Positions 25,890 through 34,876 of a DNA stretch of 64,000 bases are shown piece after piece; positions within the stretch are counted from its first letter, which is position 1, and each line of letters begins with the position of its first letter. Below the pieces are notes generated by a model. That model had not been told where the DNA came from. It saw only the letters and a program-made list of their open reading frames with translations, and made no database searches. A program made the position numbers and the translations under genes. Source of the DNA: Planctomycetota bacterium (GTDB taxonomy: Bacteria; Planctomycetota; UBA1135; GCA-002686595); the NCBI GenBank assembly GCA_014237855.1, contig JABACD010000004.1:62001-126000 (forward strand), written 5' to 3'.

Positions 25890-27224
25890 TCAGCTGGACG
25901 GGGTCTCAGGCTCCAGTTGCGGGACCGGAGGCAGCCTCAGGGCCAGGAAGAGGGGGACCAGGATGAGGGCGGCCCCGGCCAGGTAGGGTGCCTCGCTGCC
26001 CAGAAGCCAGTACAGACCCCCTCCCAGGAGGGGACCAATCGCCCGGGAGAGGGCGCCCACGGAGCGGAAGGACCCCAGCACCAGGCCCTGCACCTTGTCG
26101 GGAGAGTAGCGGGAGACCAGCGCCGAGAAGCAGGGCATGGCCAGAGCGCTTCCAACGGCCATGAATGCCAGCCCCACGTAGAGGACCAGCACGGAGCTGG
26201 TCAGTCCGACGCAGATGAAGCCGGGAATGAGGCAGGCCAGTCCCAGCTGGGCAACCTTGCGTTCGCCGACCCGGGGAACGACCCGTCGTACGACTCCGCC
26301 CTGGATGAACGCGATGGTCAGGCCCACGAAGACGAACATCCACATGTTGTCGCGAGGCTCGAAGTCGAAGCGCTCCATCGCCAGGAAGGTCAGGGTGAAC
26401 TCCATTCCGCTGAAGGCGGTCAGGTAGAGGAAGGAGACGAGGTTGGTCCGCATGACCCCGGGGAAGCGAATCGTCCTCAGGGCCCGGAAGGGCAGGAGGG
26501 TACGGGCCTCGTCGGACTGACCGCGCTTCTCTTCGGGCAGGGTCTCGGGAAACCTGCGCAGTGCCCAGAGGAGGTTGAAGGTGGAGAGCAGGAAGGCAAT
26601 CAGTGCAGGGCCAGAGAAGGGATTGAGTCCGTAGCTCTCTCCGCCAGGCCAGGTCTCCAGGATGTTCCAGGATGAGGAGATCCCACCGATGGCAGGGCCA
26701 ATCACGAATCCCAAGCCGATGGCCATCCCGACGATTCCCATGCCCTTGGCCCGGTCGGCGCCACTGGTCGTGTCGCTGACCGCGGCAGAGGCGATGGAGA
26801 TGTTGCCCGCCATGATCCCGCCGAGGATTCTGGCGGCCACGAGCAGGAGGAAGGTCCCCGAGAAGAACCAGAGCACGTAGGAGAGGGCGGTGCCGGCCAG
26901 GGTGATCAGGAGGGTCGTTCGCCTTCCTCGCCGATCGGAGAGGTGTCCCCAGAAGGGGGCAAAGAGGAACTGCAGGAGGGAGTAGAGGGAGCCCAGGATG
27001 CCGCCAAAGAGGGTCACCACGGCGAAGTTGGCCCCGGCACGGCCGCCGACCAGTTCGGCCAGGGAGGTCTGCAGCCGGCCGATCATGCTATCGCCACCCT
27101 CGAGCTCGACGTAGTGTTCGAGCATCTGGGGAAAGATGGGGAAGATGATCGAGAAGCCGACCAGATCGATGAAGATCGTCAAAAAGACGAGGCCGAGAAT
27201 GCGGGGGGGCTTGTCGTTATTCAC
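25890..27224 (-). CDS. Major facilitator superfamily transporter (TetA-like)
   Basis: A 444-residue polytopic protein with about 12 membrane helices in two halves. The MFS A-motif is visible in loop 2-3 as G-x-L-S-D-R-R-G-R-R, and the N-terminal L-x-x-I-F-I-D-x-V-G-F-x-I-I-x-P block is typical of the TetA/drug-efflux branch. It most likely exports a drug or metabolite by proton antiport. The start is set at GTG 27224 because the first helix starts there and an AAGG Shine-Dalgarno-like sequence lies 5 nt upstream; the frame continues to 27734, but that part overlaps pabB on the other strand and lacks homology. Confidence 0.88.
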   Translation of the reverse strand: MNNDKPPRILGLVFLTIFIDLVGFSIIFPIFPQMLEHYVELEGGDSMIGRLQTSLAELVGGRAGANFAVVTLFGGILGSLYSLLQFLFAPFWGHLSDRRGRRTTLLITLAGTALSYVLWFFSGTFLLLVAARILGGIMAGNISIASAAVSDTTSGADRAKGMGIVGMAIGLGFVIGPAIGGISSSWNILETWPGGESYGLNPFSGPALIAFLLSTFNLLWALRRFPETLPEEKRGQSDEARTLLPFRALRTIRFPGVMRTNLVSFLYLTAFSGMEFTLTFLAMERFDFEPRDNMWMFVFVGLTIAFIQGGVVRRVVPRVGERKVAQLGLACLIPGFICVGLTSSVLVLYVGLAFMAVGSALAMPCFSALVSRYSPDKVQGLVLGSFRSVGALSRAIGPLLGGGLYWLLGSEAPYLAGAALILVPLFLALRLPPVPQLEPETPSS

Positions 27225-27323
27225 GGGCACCTTGTACGTTGGCCGGCCCCCGAAGGGAACTGCGGGGATGGCATTGCTCCTCCCAATCCGCGCTGATGGA
27301 GACACAAGGCCTTCAGGTACACC

Positions 27324-28682
27324 ATGAATCCGCACTTGCTGGACACGCTCAGGCTGCGCTCGACCCGGCTGAAGGTCTGTCCGGATCCTGGCGACCTGCT
27401 CGGAAGGCTCTCTGAGCGTCGAGGTCTGGTGGCTCTGGATAGTGCAGCGGGTGAGCCTCGGGAGTGGAGCTGGTTCGCCTTCGACCCGCTGGAGGTCGCG
27501 CCCCTGCCCGCATGTCTGGGGGGGCTGCAGTCCTGGCTGGAGGGCCTCCCGCCCCTTGATTCGGAAGCCGTGCCAGGCCCTTTTGGTGGAGGTTTCATCG
27601 GCGCTCTGGCCTATGACCAAGGTGTACACGGTGAGCGTCTGGCGTTGCCAGTAGATCCCTGGAATGGTCCTGGGATCGTGGGAGGGTGCTACACCAACTT
27701 CTTCGTCTTGAACCATCTCAAGGGGGAGGCCCACCTGGTACTGGACTCCAGTCGGGAGTCAGAGCGTGAAGAGCTGATCGAGCAGGTCAGCTCGACGAGG
27801 ACTGCCTACAGCGGGAGATTCCGATCGCGTGGGGAGCTTCGTCGCCAGGTCGATTCAGCCACCCATCGAGCTCGAATCGAGGCAGCCCGAGAGCTGATAG
27901 GAGCAGGCGAGATCTATCAGGCGAACCTGGCCCACCCCTTCGAGGTGGAGACGGAAGGGGATCCACTGGCGCTCTACTTGCGTCTGCGTGATCTCAATCC
28001 AGCGCCCTACATGGCCTACCTCCGGTGGGACGAGGGAGCGCTGCTCTCGGCCTCGCCGGAGCTCCTGCTCGAGTCCGATGGCGACCGGCTTCGGAGCCGA
28101 CCGATCAAGGGAACCGCTCCTCGCAGTGCCGATCCTGTGGAGGATGCGCGCCTGGGAGTCGAGCTCATGCGGAGCGCCAAGGACCGTGCCGAGCTGGCCA
28201 TGATCGTGGACCTCCTGCGAAACGACCTCGGCCGCGTGGCGTCCACGGGGAGCGTCGAGGTGAAGGGCTTTCCGGCCCTGCGCTCCTACGCAGGGGTGCA
28301 CCATCTCATGGCCGACGTGGTGGCCCGCCTCAGTGACAATCATGGGACCCTGGATGCCCTGGCCTCGGTCTTCCCGGGTGGATCGATCACGGGCGCGCCC
28401 AAGCTGCGAGCCATGGAGGTCATCGGTCAGCTTGAAGAACGGGGCCGTGGCTTCTTCACCGGATCCCTGGGCTTCGTCGATCGAGCTGGGCGTGCGCGCT
28501 TCAATATCCTCATCCGCACCATGCAGTGGCGCAGCACGGAGGGTGCCTTCGGTCAGCTGCGCTACCACGTTGGGGGTGGAATCACCTGGGGGTCGGACCC
28601 CCACGCGGAGGATCGGGAGACGCTGATCAAGGGCGCGAAGCTGGCGGAGGCCCTGGGGTTCCCGGGGGACCTGGGCAGGTGA
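27324..28682 (+). CDS. pabB: Aminodeoxychorismate synthase component I (PabB)
   Basis: Converts chorismate plus ammonia to 4-amino-4-deoxychorismate for folate. The 452-residue protein has the chorismate-binding fold: G-E-I-Y-Q-A-N-L, Y-M-A-Y-L-R, the R-P-I-K-G-T-A-P-R motif with Lys262, D-L-L-R-N-D-L-G-R-V, H-H-L-M and G-G-S-I-T-G-A-P-K. Lys in P-I-K-G-T is the residue that distinguishes PabB from anthranilate synthase TrpE (Ala), so this is PabB. The likely pabC begins 14 bases downstream, completing the p-aminobenzoate route except for the glutaminase PabA, which is not in the window. Divergent from the MFS gene. Confidence 0.92.
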   Translation: MNPHLLDTLRLRSTRLKVCPDPGDLLGRLSERRGLVALDSAAGEPREWSWFAFDPLEVAPLPACLGGLQSWLEGLPPLDSEAVPGPFGGGFIGALAYDQGVHGERLALPVDPWNGPGIVGGCYTNFFVLNHLKGEAHLVLDSSRESEREELIEQVSSTRTAYSGRFRSRGELRRQVDSATHRARIEAARELIGAGEIYQANLAHPFEVETEGDPLALYLRLRDLNPAPYMAYLRWDEGALLSASPELLLESDGDRLRSRPIKGTAPRSADPVEDARLGVELMRSAKDRAELAMIVDLLRNDLGRVASTGSVEVKGFPALRSYAGVHHLMADVVARLSDNHGTLDALASVFPGGSITGAPKLRAMEVIGQLEERGRGFFTGSLGFVDRAGRARFNILIRTMQWRSTEGAFGQLRYHVGGGITWGSDPHAEDRETLIKGAKLAEALGFPGDLGR

Positions 28683-28696
28683 GCGGAGAACAAGCC

Positions 28697-29548
28697 ATGC
28701 CTGTCTGGGTGGATGGGGAGCTGCTGGAACCGGGAGCTCCGGCCATCTCGGCTGAGGACCCTGGTTTTCTCCTGGGGACGGCGGTGTTCGACACCCTGCT
28801 CTGCGAGGGTGGCCGGATCTTCTTCGTGGGAGATCACCTGGAGCGCCTGTCGAAGGGGGCTGCCGGAATCGGAATCGTGCCTCCGGCCGCCGAGGTCATC
28901 CGCAGCGCTCTGGTGCAGGTTGCCACCGTGCTGGGAACGCAGACCGCGGCAATTCGTATCACCCTGACGCCCGGGGCGCCAGGCCAGGGGGTTCGCCTGG
29001 TGCTGACAACCCGTCCCTGGCGGCCCTTGCCCAAGGAGGGTGTCACGCTGTTGCGTGAGACCCGTGCGAAGGTCTCCGGTCACGATCTGGAGGGACTCAA
29101 GACGACCAGTCGGGCGAGGAATGTCCTGGCGCGTCAGAGGGCTCAGGAGAGGGGAGCCTGGGATGCCCTGCTGGGAACCGATCAGGGAGACTTCTGCGAG
29201 GGCACGGTCTCCAACATCTTCATCGTCATCGATGGACAGCTGCGAACCCCTCCGCTCGAGAGTGGCTGCCTACCGGGGATCGTGCGTGGGAAGGTGATGG
29301 CTCTGGCCGCAGGCCTGGGTAGTTGCTGCGCCGAGGAGCGGGTTGAACTCGAGGATCTGGTGCGAGCGGAGGAGATCTTCATGACGAGCAGCCTTGCCCG
29401 CATCACCCCGGTGACCGGGATTCTCGATCTCCGAGACGATCTGCCTGTTGGGGGAGGACTGCGGACGCGGGAGCTCCAGCGAGGCCTGACCGAACTGGAG
29501 GGATTCCCAGGGGGCGGCACCTCCAGTTGCGACTTCTTAGGTAAGTAA
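28697..29548 (+). CDS. pabC: Aminodeoxychorismate lyase, class IV aminotransferase fold (PabC)
   Basis: A 283-residue PLP enzyme of the class IV aminotransferase fold, which in this position should split aminodeoxychorismate to p-aminobenzoate and pyruvate. Family marks are G-x-x-x-F-D-T-L near residue 33, Lys135 (LKTTSRARNVLA) as the PLP Schiff-base lysine, the E-G-T-V-S-N-I-F block and the G-C-L-P-G-I-V-R-G motif. Branched-chain or D-amino-acid aminotransferases share the fold; the adjacent pabB makes PabC the best call. The start is ATG 28697, with GGAGAA upstream as a possible Shine-Dalgarno. Confidence 0.87.
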   Translation: MPVWVDGELLEPGAPAISAEDPGFLLGTAVFDTLLCEGGRIFFVGDHLERLSKGAAGIGIVPPAAEVIRSALVQVATVLGTQTAAIRITLTPGAPGQGVRLVLTTRPWRPLPKEGVTLLRETRAKVSGHDLEGLKTTSRARNVLARQRAQERGAWDALLGTDQGDFCEGTVSNIFIVIDGQLRTPPLESGCLPGIVRGKVMALAAGLGSCCAEERVELEDLVRAEEIFMTSSLARITPVTGILDLRDDLPVGGGLRTRELQRGLTELEGFPGGGTSSCDFLGK

Positions 29549-29688
29549 ATGGTCACAACCAGAGTACTCCCCTGGAGCTGCTGTCACCTCTCGGACTTGC
29601 AGGGGCTATTCTCTACGTGGACTCGGTGAACTCGCTCGATCAGCGCTTTCGCCAGCTGACTCCTGGACTCACTCGTCGAAGATCAATC

Positions 29689-30480
29689 ATGCTGCTTCCT
29701 CTACTTCTTGTCTTGCTGCCCTGCGCGCCGGCAGCGATTCCATCAATGACCGCCTCGTCGTACCTGTCTCAAGACGAGGACGAGATCGTTGACAAGCGCC
29801 CCGAGATCAAGGAGCAGCTCAGCATGCTGAAGGAGCACATCAGCAAGCGTGGCGACGAGGACACTGAGGCCGTTGGGCTCATCGACCAGCTGATCTCCGA
29901 GTACCCCAGGAGTGGCCCGAAGGATCGTGGGGCGATCACCAAGGGAATCGGCAAGTGCTTCGATCAGAAGCGCAAGGATCTCGGAGAGGATATTCCGAAC
30001 AATCAGCTCTATCTGGCGGCAGCGGTTGCTCTGGGCGAGATGGGCAAGGAGGCGACTCCGGTTCTTACCAAGTACATTGGCAACAAGAAGCATCGCAAGA
30101 ACATTGCCTTGCAGCGAGCTCTGATCCTGTCCCTCGGCAAGACCAAGGACTTGAAGGCGATCGGGGATCTGACCGATCTGCTCAACGACAAGGACAATGT
30201 GATCATCGCGGCCACGGCGGAAGCTCTCGGCGAGTACAGCGCTGCTCCTCAAAAGTCCCGCAAGGAGATCTTCAGCGAGCTACTGAAGATCCTGGTGACG
30301 GTCCAGGCCCTGAAGGACTCCGACATCAACGATGTGGCCTCCCGTGAGAAGTGGGAGGTGATCTCAGCGCCGATCATCACGACCCTGCAGGGTCTCACCG
30401 GCCTGGAGGAGACCGACCCCGCCAAGTGGCAGCGCTGGTGGAACAAGAACAAGAAGCAGGACTGGGATCGGGAAGATTGA
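29689..30480 (+). CDS. Exported alpha-helical repeat (HEAT-like) protein
   Basis: A 263-residue protein with a signal peptide (MLLPLLLVLLPCAPA) and, from about residue 100 on, helical repeats of the HEAT/PBS-lyase type (AAAVALGEMGKEATPVL, RALILSLGKTKDLKAI, AATAEALGEY). The surface is very rich in Lys/Asp/Glu. It ends with W-Q-R-W-W-N-K-N-K, a tryptophan motif seen at the ends of planctomycete HEAT-repeat proteins. Function is probably protein-protein interaction in the periplasm. ATG 29689 gives a compact signal sequence; a GTG at 29617 would add a basic 24-residue leader. A TATTCT hexamer at 29607-29612 may be its -10. Confidence 0.65.
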   Translation: MLLPLLLVLLPCAPAAIPSMTASSYLSQDEDEIVDKRPEIKEQLSMLKEHISKRGDEDTEAVGLIDQLISEYPRSGPKDRGAITKGIGKCFDQKRKDLGEDIPNNQLYLAAAVALGEMGKEATPVLTKYIGNKKHRKNIALQRALILSLGKTKDLKAIGDLTDLLNDKDNVIIAATAEALGEYSAAPQKSRKEIFSELLKILVTVQALKDSDINDVASREKWEVISAPIITTLQGLTGLEETDPAKWQRWWNKNKKQDWDRED

Positions 30481-30519
30481 AGGCGCTCGTGCGTAAGATC
30501 TCATCCCGCATGCTTCGCC

Positions 30520-31281
30520 ATGGCCTACGACGATCCCCCTTCCTTTCCAGATGACCCCGAGATCCGCCCTGCTGACTCGCCAGGCCCCCTCTCGGGGTGG
30601 CCAGCGGCCGGCTTGATGCTGCTGCCGCTGATCAGCATGGGGATTGGAGTCGCCTATCTCGGAGGGGCCGCCCGCAGCCTGGGGGACGCGCCAGACGAGC
30701 CTCCCCCGCGTGATGGCCTCACGGTGGACGCCTGGCTGGGCAGCCGCCAGCTGCCAGACGGAGGCGTGCTCATGGCCAGTTTGACACGTCTGCATGGTGA
30801 TCCGGTGGTCCAGCTCTGTGACTCGGAGCAGCTGAGCTCGCGCCTCGGCCTGGACAGTGGTGAGCCCTGGAAGCTCGAGCTTTGCTGGGAGGCAGCTGAC
30901 CCCAATGCAGGGGCCCTGAGATGTGAGGCCCCGCTTGTCAGGGACTCGGCAGGAGCGTCACTGGTGGCCTTCCCGGCTCCGCAAGCCCCGGGGCCACAGG
31001 GGGTGCTGGATCCGCTCAGGGTTCTCCTGGCGGCACCTCGAGTGCTCGACGCCGGGGAGATCGACTCGGTCATCTTGTGGGGCGAGGAGCCCCTCGATGT
31101 CGTGAGGATGGAGGGCTTCGGAACGGAGCTTCAATTGAGGCGAGAGACGCTCCACGCTCCGGCGCAGGGGTCGCTCCTGGCAAGCCTCGAGACCGACCAG
31201 GTGCTGAGAAGGCAAGTCGATCAGATCATCTCGAACATGGCTGCGGGCTCTGGAAATGGTGCAGAGATCGATGGCCACTGA
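30520..31281 (+). CDS. Single-pass membrane protein of unknown function
   Basis: A 253-residue protein with an acidic/Pro-rich cytoplasmic N-terminus, one membrane segment (about 27-50, including AAGLMLLPLISMGIGVAYL) and an extracytoplasmic domain of about 190 residues containing repeated short beta-strands and Gly/Pro turns. No family was recognised. Its end overlaps the next gene by up to 26 bases, so the two are probably translated together. It follows the HEAT-like exported gene by 39 bases on the same strand. Confidence 0.65.
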   Translation: MAYDDPPSFPDDPEIRPADSPGPLSGWPAAGLMLLPLISMGIGVAYLGGAARSLGDAPDEPPPRDGLTVDAWLGSRQLPDGGVLMASLTRLHGDPVVQLCDSEQLSSRLGLDSGEPWKLELCWEAADPNAGALRCEAPLVRDSAGASLVAFPAPQAPGPQGVLDPLRVLLAAPRVLDAGEIDSVILWGEEPLDVVRMEGFGTELQLRRETLHAPAQGSLLASLETDQVLRRQVDQIISNMAAGSGNGAEIDGH

Positions 31282-32461
31282 GGGAAGTGCCAGGGGTCTG
31301 CTGGTCCTGGGTCTGGCCCTCCTGGCTGGGGGGGTCTGGATTGGGCTGGTCCTGGCAGGTGGATCGGAGGATGTAGCTCGCGCGGCAGTGGCGGGCGAAA
31401 CGGCCCGCCTGCAAGAGGTACTCTCCGAGCGAGCTGCCCTCGAGCTCGAGCGCGACAGATTGCAAGAAGAGAACTATCGTCTGACCGGCGAGCTCGATAA
31501 CGCCATGAGTGAGCGTGTCGCTCGTGAGGAACAATTCGTGCAGTTCACCGAGTTGATCTCGTCGATCGTGCCGCCAGAGGCGCCGCCGGAGGTTATCGCT
31601 GCCCTGAGTGGCAAGGTCCCGGCTCCTGAGACCTCCGCCGAACCCAGCCCGGACGAGCTGGCTCTTCTGGAGCGCTCTGCGCGGATTGAAGAACAGCTGC
31701 GTACCCTGCTCAAGACCGAGCGCCTTGACTCCCTCGATCTACTGGAAGCGGGCATCCTGGGGGAGGGCCACGTTGGACCGGTGGTCTTTCGAATTCTGGA
31801 TGAGAGCGGCCGTCCAATCGGGAGCTTGAGCGCGGACAGGCTGAGGCTGGAGGGAAGTCGTGCGGGGCGTACCCTGACCATTCTGCTGGAGCACGGCTAC
31901 GAGCGGCGAGGTGGCGAGAAGGTTCCCTTCGAGCAGACTACTCCGGGAGAGGAGCGTGGTGGTACACGCAGGATCTTCCTGAAGAATGCGGATCCCGGTC
32001 CCTGGTTTCAGCTGTGCCCCGAGCTGTTTGGTCCCGAGTCGCTGACTCCCATGTCTGATGATGGGCGCTGGCACACCCGGCTGGTGCATCGTCGTCTGAA
32101 CGAGTTGTTGGGCAGTGACGTGGGCTTGGGCTACTATCGATTGAGCGCACTTGGGGGAGTCATGGATGACGAGCTTCGTGACGTGGAGGTCGAACAGCTC
32201 GACCGCTCTGGCCGTCTGCTCAAGCGCCTGTTCGCGGATTACCTGCGGATCTCATTGGAAGAACGCGGGGTGCTACTGGAATTGCGCGAGGGAATCCAGA
32301 TGAAGGGCGGGCACAAGTTTGACTTCCTCGGCGGCCGCTACAGGATCTTCTTGCCAAGTGCGGTTCAGGGGGACTGGAAGGAGGCCGGGCTGCCGGGCCT
32401 GGTACCGTCGAAGGAATCCAGCGCTGGCAGCCACGCTCCCCTCCAGGTCTCCAACGGCTGA
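31256..32461 (+). CDS. Membrane-anchored coiled-coil protein of unknown function
   Basis: A 401-residue protein with an N-terminal membrane anchor (about 14-34), a coiled coil (about 43-90, rich in Glu/Leu/Arg heptads), a Pro/Glu linker, and a beta-rich C-terminal domain (about 165-370) with no known match. ATG 31256 overlaps the preceding gene; ATG 31271 is an alternative giving 396 residues. Coupling to the upstream single-pass protein suggests a membrane complex. Only location and topology can be inferred. Confidence 0.65.
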   Translation: MVQRSMATEGSARGLLVLGLALLAGGVWIGLVLAGGSEDVARAAVAGETARLQEVLSERAALELERDRLQEENYRLTGELDNAMSERVAREEQFVQFTELISSIVPPEAPPEVIAALSGKVPAPETSAEPSPDELALLERSARIEEQLRTLLKTERLDSLDLLEAGILGEGHVGPVVFRILDESGRPIGSLSADRLRLEGSRAGRTLTILLEHGYERRGGEKVPFEQTTPGEERGGTRRIFLKNADPGPWFQLCPELFGPESLTPMSDDGRWHTRLVHRRLNELLGSDVGLGYYRLSALGGVMDDELRDVEVEQLDRSGRLLKRLFADYLRISLEERGVLLELREGIQMKGGHKFDFLGGRYRIFLPSAVQGDWKEAGLPGLVPSKESSAGSHAPLQVSNG

Positions 32462-32540
32462 GAGAGCCAAGACGCGCGAATTCTCCGCGTGGCCCTTTCC
32501 CACGGGCCAGAGACCCGGCACTCTGGCCGCACACAGCCCC

Positions 32541-33944
32541 ATGGAGAGTGTCCCCAGCCGAAAGACCGCCGAGAGCGGGTCAACGCAACGCATCTTCTGC
32601 GTCAGCGAGATCAATGAACACCTCAGGTCGCTCCTCTCACGTCTGGGGAGAGTGGCAGTGGAGGGAGAGGTGGCCAGCTTGCGCCGCCCGGCCTCCGGTC
32701 ACATCTACTTCAACCTGAAAGACCGTCGGCGAGGAATCGAGTCGGTCATCGGCTGCGCAATCTGGAGGAGCCAGGTCCAGCGCGCTACCAAGCAGCCGAT
32801 CAAGGAGGGCGACCAGGTGATCGCGCATGGCAAGCTCGATGTCTATGCGCCGCGTGGGAGCTACTCGTTGATCGTCGACAGGGTCGAGGCCGTGGGGCTG
32901 GGTGCACTGCTGGTTCAACTGGAAGAGCTCAAGCGTGAGCTGGCCCTCCTGGGATGGTTCGAGAGGAGTCGGCCGCTGCCGGCCCTGCCTGGAATCATCG
33001 GAGTGGTGACCAGTCGTGACGGAGCTGCATTTCAGGACTTCCTGCGGACCAGGAGCTTGCGCTGGCCGCTCTACCCGGTTCGGCTTGTGCACACGCCCGT
33101 ACAAGGCACGGGAGCTTCGAAGGAAATTGCCTCGGCCATCTCCTCTCTTGATGGAAGCGGGGTCGACTTGATCGTCCTCTGCCGGGGTGGTGGTTCACTC
33201 GAAGACCTCTGGAGTTTCAATGAGCTTCCTGTGGCCGAAGCCATCTGGAACTGCAGTGTTCCCGTCGTCTCGGGGGTGGGGCACGAGACAGACGTGACGC
33301 TGGCGGACATGGTGGCTGACCATCGAGCTCACACGCCCACCGATGCAGCCCAGCTGGTGATCCCCGCGCGGAGGGAGTTCGAGGAGGCGCTCGAGCGGCG
33401 TCAGGGCGATCTGATCGATGCCATGGACCGGCTGCTCGGCGAACGGGAGGAGCGCCTGGAGCGGCTCCGTCGCTCGAGCTGGCTGAGTCGTGCCGACTGG
33501 ATCCTGGGGGACCGCTGGAGTGAACTCTCAAAGCTTGGTGCGCGTCTGATCCACGGGGCCAGGAACCGCTTGAATACTTCGACTCAGGTCCTGGAGAGCG
33601 CGCGGCATGCCCTGGCCGTCCAGGCTCCTGCTCGCCGGCTGGAGCAGGGCAACGCCAGGCTGGACATGGCAGAGCGACGCTTGGTCACCCCCCTGCGTGA
33701 GCGCCTGGCTGGCCTGCATGCGAGCCTCGACCTGGCGGCCGGACGTCTGGAGGCTTTCTCCCCCTTCGCCGTGCTGCGGCGGGGCTATTCCATCACGCGT
33801 GTGGTCGGAGAGAGTGCTCCACTCTCGAGCCCACTGGCTCTCTCCGCGGGGGATCGCGTCGAAACGCGGCTGGCTCGTGGCACCATTGAGTCCACGGTCC
33901 AGAGGGTTGTACCTGAAGACTCGGACGGCGAGGACGAAGCGTGA
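32541..33944 (+). CDS. xseA: Exodeoxyribonuclease VII large subunit
   Basis: A 467-residue nuclease subunit that degrades single-stranded DNA. It has an N-terminal OB-fold domain (V-E-G-E-V-A-S-L-R-R-P-A-S-G-H-I-Y-F-N-L-K-D), the catalytic domain with G-V-V-T-S-(R/P)-D-G-A-A, C-R-G-G-G-S-L-E-D-L-W-x-F-N and G-V-G-H-E-T-D-V-T-L-x-D, a helical region, and the C-terminal A-V-L-x-R-G-Y-(S/A)-I. The small subunit XseB is not adjacent. The start is ATG 32541; upstream codons overlap the previous gene and lack homology. The stop overlaps the glycosyltransferase start by 4 bases (GTGA). Confidence 0.94.
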   Translation: MESVPSRKTAESGSTQRIFCVSEINEHLRSLLSRLGRVAVEGEVASLRRPASGHIYFNLKDRRRGIESVIGCAIWRSQVQRATKQPIKEGDQVIAHGKLDVYAPRGSYSLIVDRVEAVGLGALLVQLEELKRELALLGWFERSRPLPALPGIIGVVTSRDGAAFQDFLRTRSLRWPLYPVRLVHTPVQGTGASKEIASAISSLDGSGVDLIVLCRGGGSLEDLWSFNELPVAEAIWNCSVPVVSGVGHETDVTLADMVADHRAHTPTDAAQLVIPARREFEEALERRQGDLIDAMDRLLGEREERLERLRRSSWLSRADWILGDRWSELSKLGARLIHGARNRLNTSTQVLESARHALAVQAPARRLEQGNARLDMAERRLVTPLRERLAGLHASLDLAAGRLEAFSPFAVLRRGYSITRVVGESAPLSSPLALSAGDRVETRLARGTIESTVQRVVPEDSDGEDEA

Positions 33945-34861
33945 CGCGTGCTGACTGCATCTACGCCGTCGTCGTCAACTGGAACGGTGGCGAGCTCAAC
34001 CGGAACTGTCTCGAGAGCCTGGTGGCGGAGGGGATCACGCCCGCTCGTATCGTCTTCGTTGACAATGCTTCAACCGATGGCTCGCTCGAGGATGTGCGCG
34101 GGCGCTTTGCTGATCTGCTCGTGATCGAGAATCAGGCAAACCTCGGTTTTGGCGAAGCCTCAAACCAGGGCGCAGAACTAGCCCTTGACGCTGGAGCCGA
34201 GGCCGTGTTCTTCATCAACAACGACCTCGTCCTGGAGGCTGGCTGCCTGGCCAGGCTCGTGATGTTCATGGCAGAAAATACCCAGGTAGGTATCGCCGGT
34301 CCGCGCGTCTTGCAGGGCGAAGATCCATCGCGCGTCTGGTGCGCCGGCGGCTTGCTGACGTGGCGCCAGAATCTCTCGACACTGCGTGGCCACCGCCACA
34401 AGGATGGGCCCAAGTACCGGCAGGATATGGTGGTCGACTACATTCCCGGCTGCGCACTTCTCGCCCAGGCCTTCTTGTTGAAGCGGCTCAAGGGTTTTGA
34501 CCCGGCTTACTTCGCCTACATGGAGGATGTCGATCTCTGCTTACGTGCCAAGGACGCTGGCTGGGCAGTAGCCCTGGTAGGAGAGGCGAGCGCTCTGCAC
34601 AGAAGCTCGTCATCGACTGGCGGTGGCTACAATCCGCGCCGCAAGTACATGATGGGAGTGAACTCGATCTGGTTCTTGAGGCAGCACGGCGGGTGGGCTG
34701 CCTGGTTGCGTTTTGTGCTCTTCGACGTCCTTACCCTGCCGTTGCTCTTCCTGGTCGGTATCTTCAACGGGCGTGCGCTGGCTGTGCTCGCCAAGGCCCG
34801 CGGGATCGTCGATGGTCTGCGGGGCAAGCGGGTAACCGCAGCAGCCGTGAGCCGTGATTAG
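33941..34861 (+). CDS. Family 2 glycosyltransferase (rhamnosyltransferase-like)
   Basis: A 306-residue GT-A fold enzyme. It opens with Y-A-V-V-V-N-W-N-G-G, has the nucleotide-binding V-D-N-A-S-T-D-G-S near residue 31, the metal-site equivalent F-F-I-N-N-D, and the C-terminal E-D-V-D-L-C-L-R acceptor/catalytic block. C-terminal hydrophobic stretches (about 250-285) suggest membrane association. Homologs act in O-antigen, exopolysaccharide or glycoprotein glycan synthesis. It starts at GTG 33941 inside the xseA stop, so it depends on xseA translation, an odd pairing with no obvious functional link. Confidence 0.88.
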   Translation: MTRADCIYAVVVNWNGGELNRNCLESLVAEGITPARIVFVDNASTDGSLEDVRGRFADLLVIENQANLGFGEASNQGAELALDAGAEAVFFINNDLVLEAGCLARLVMFMAENTQVGIAGPRVLQGEDPSRVWCAGGLLTWRQNLSTLRGHRHKDGPKYRQDMVVDYIPGCALLAQAFLLKRLKGFDPAYFAYMEDVDLCLRAKDAGWAVALVGEASALHRSSSSTGGGYNPRRKYMMGVNSIWFLRQHGGWAAWLRFVLFDVLTLPLLFLVGIFNGRALAVLAKARGIVDGLRGKRVTAAAVSRD

Positions 34862-34876
34862 CTTGAAGGAGCCAGG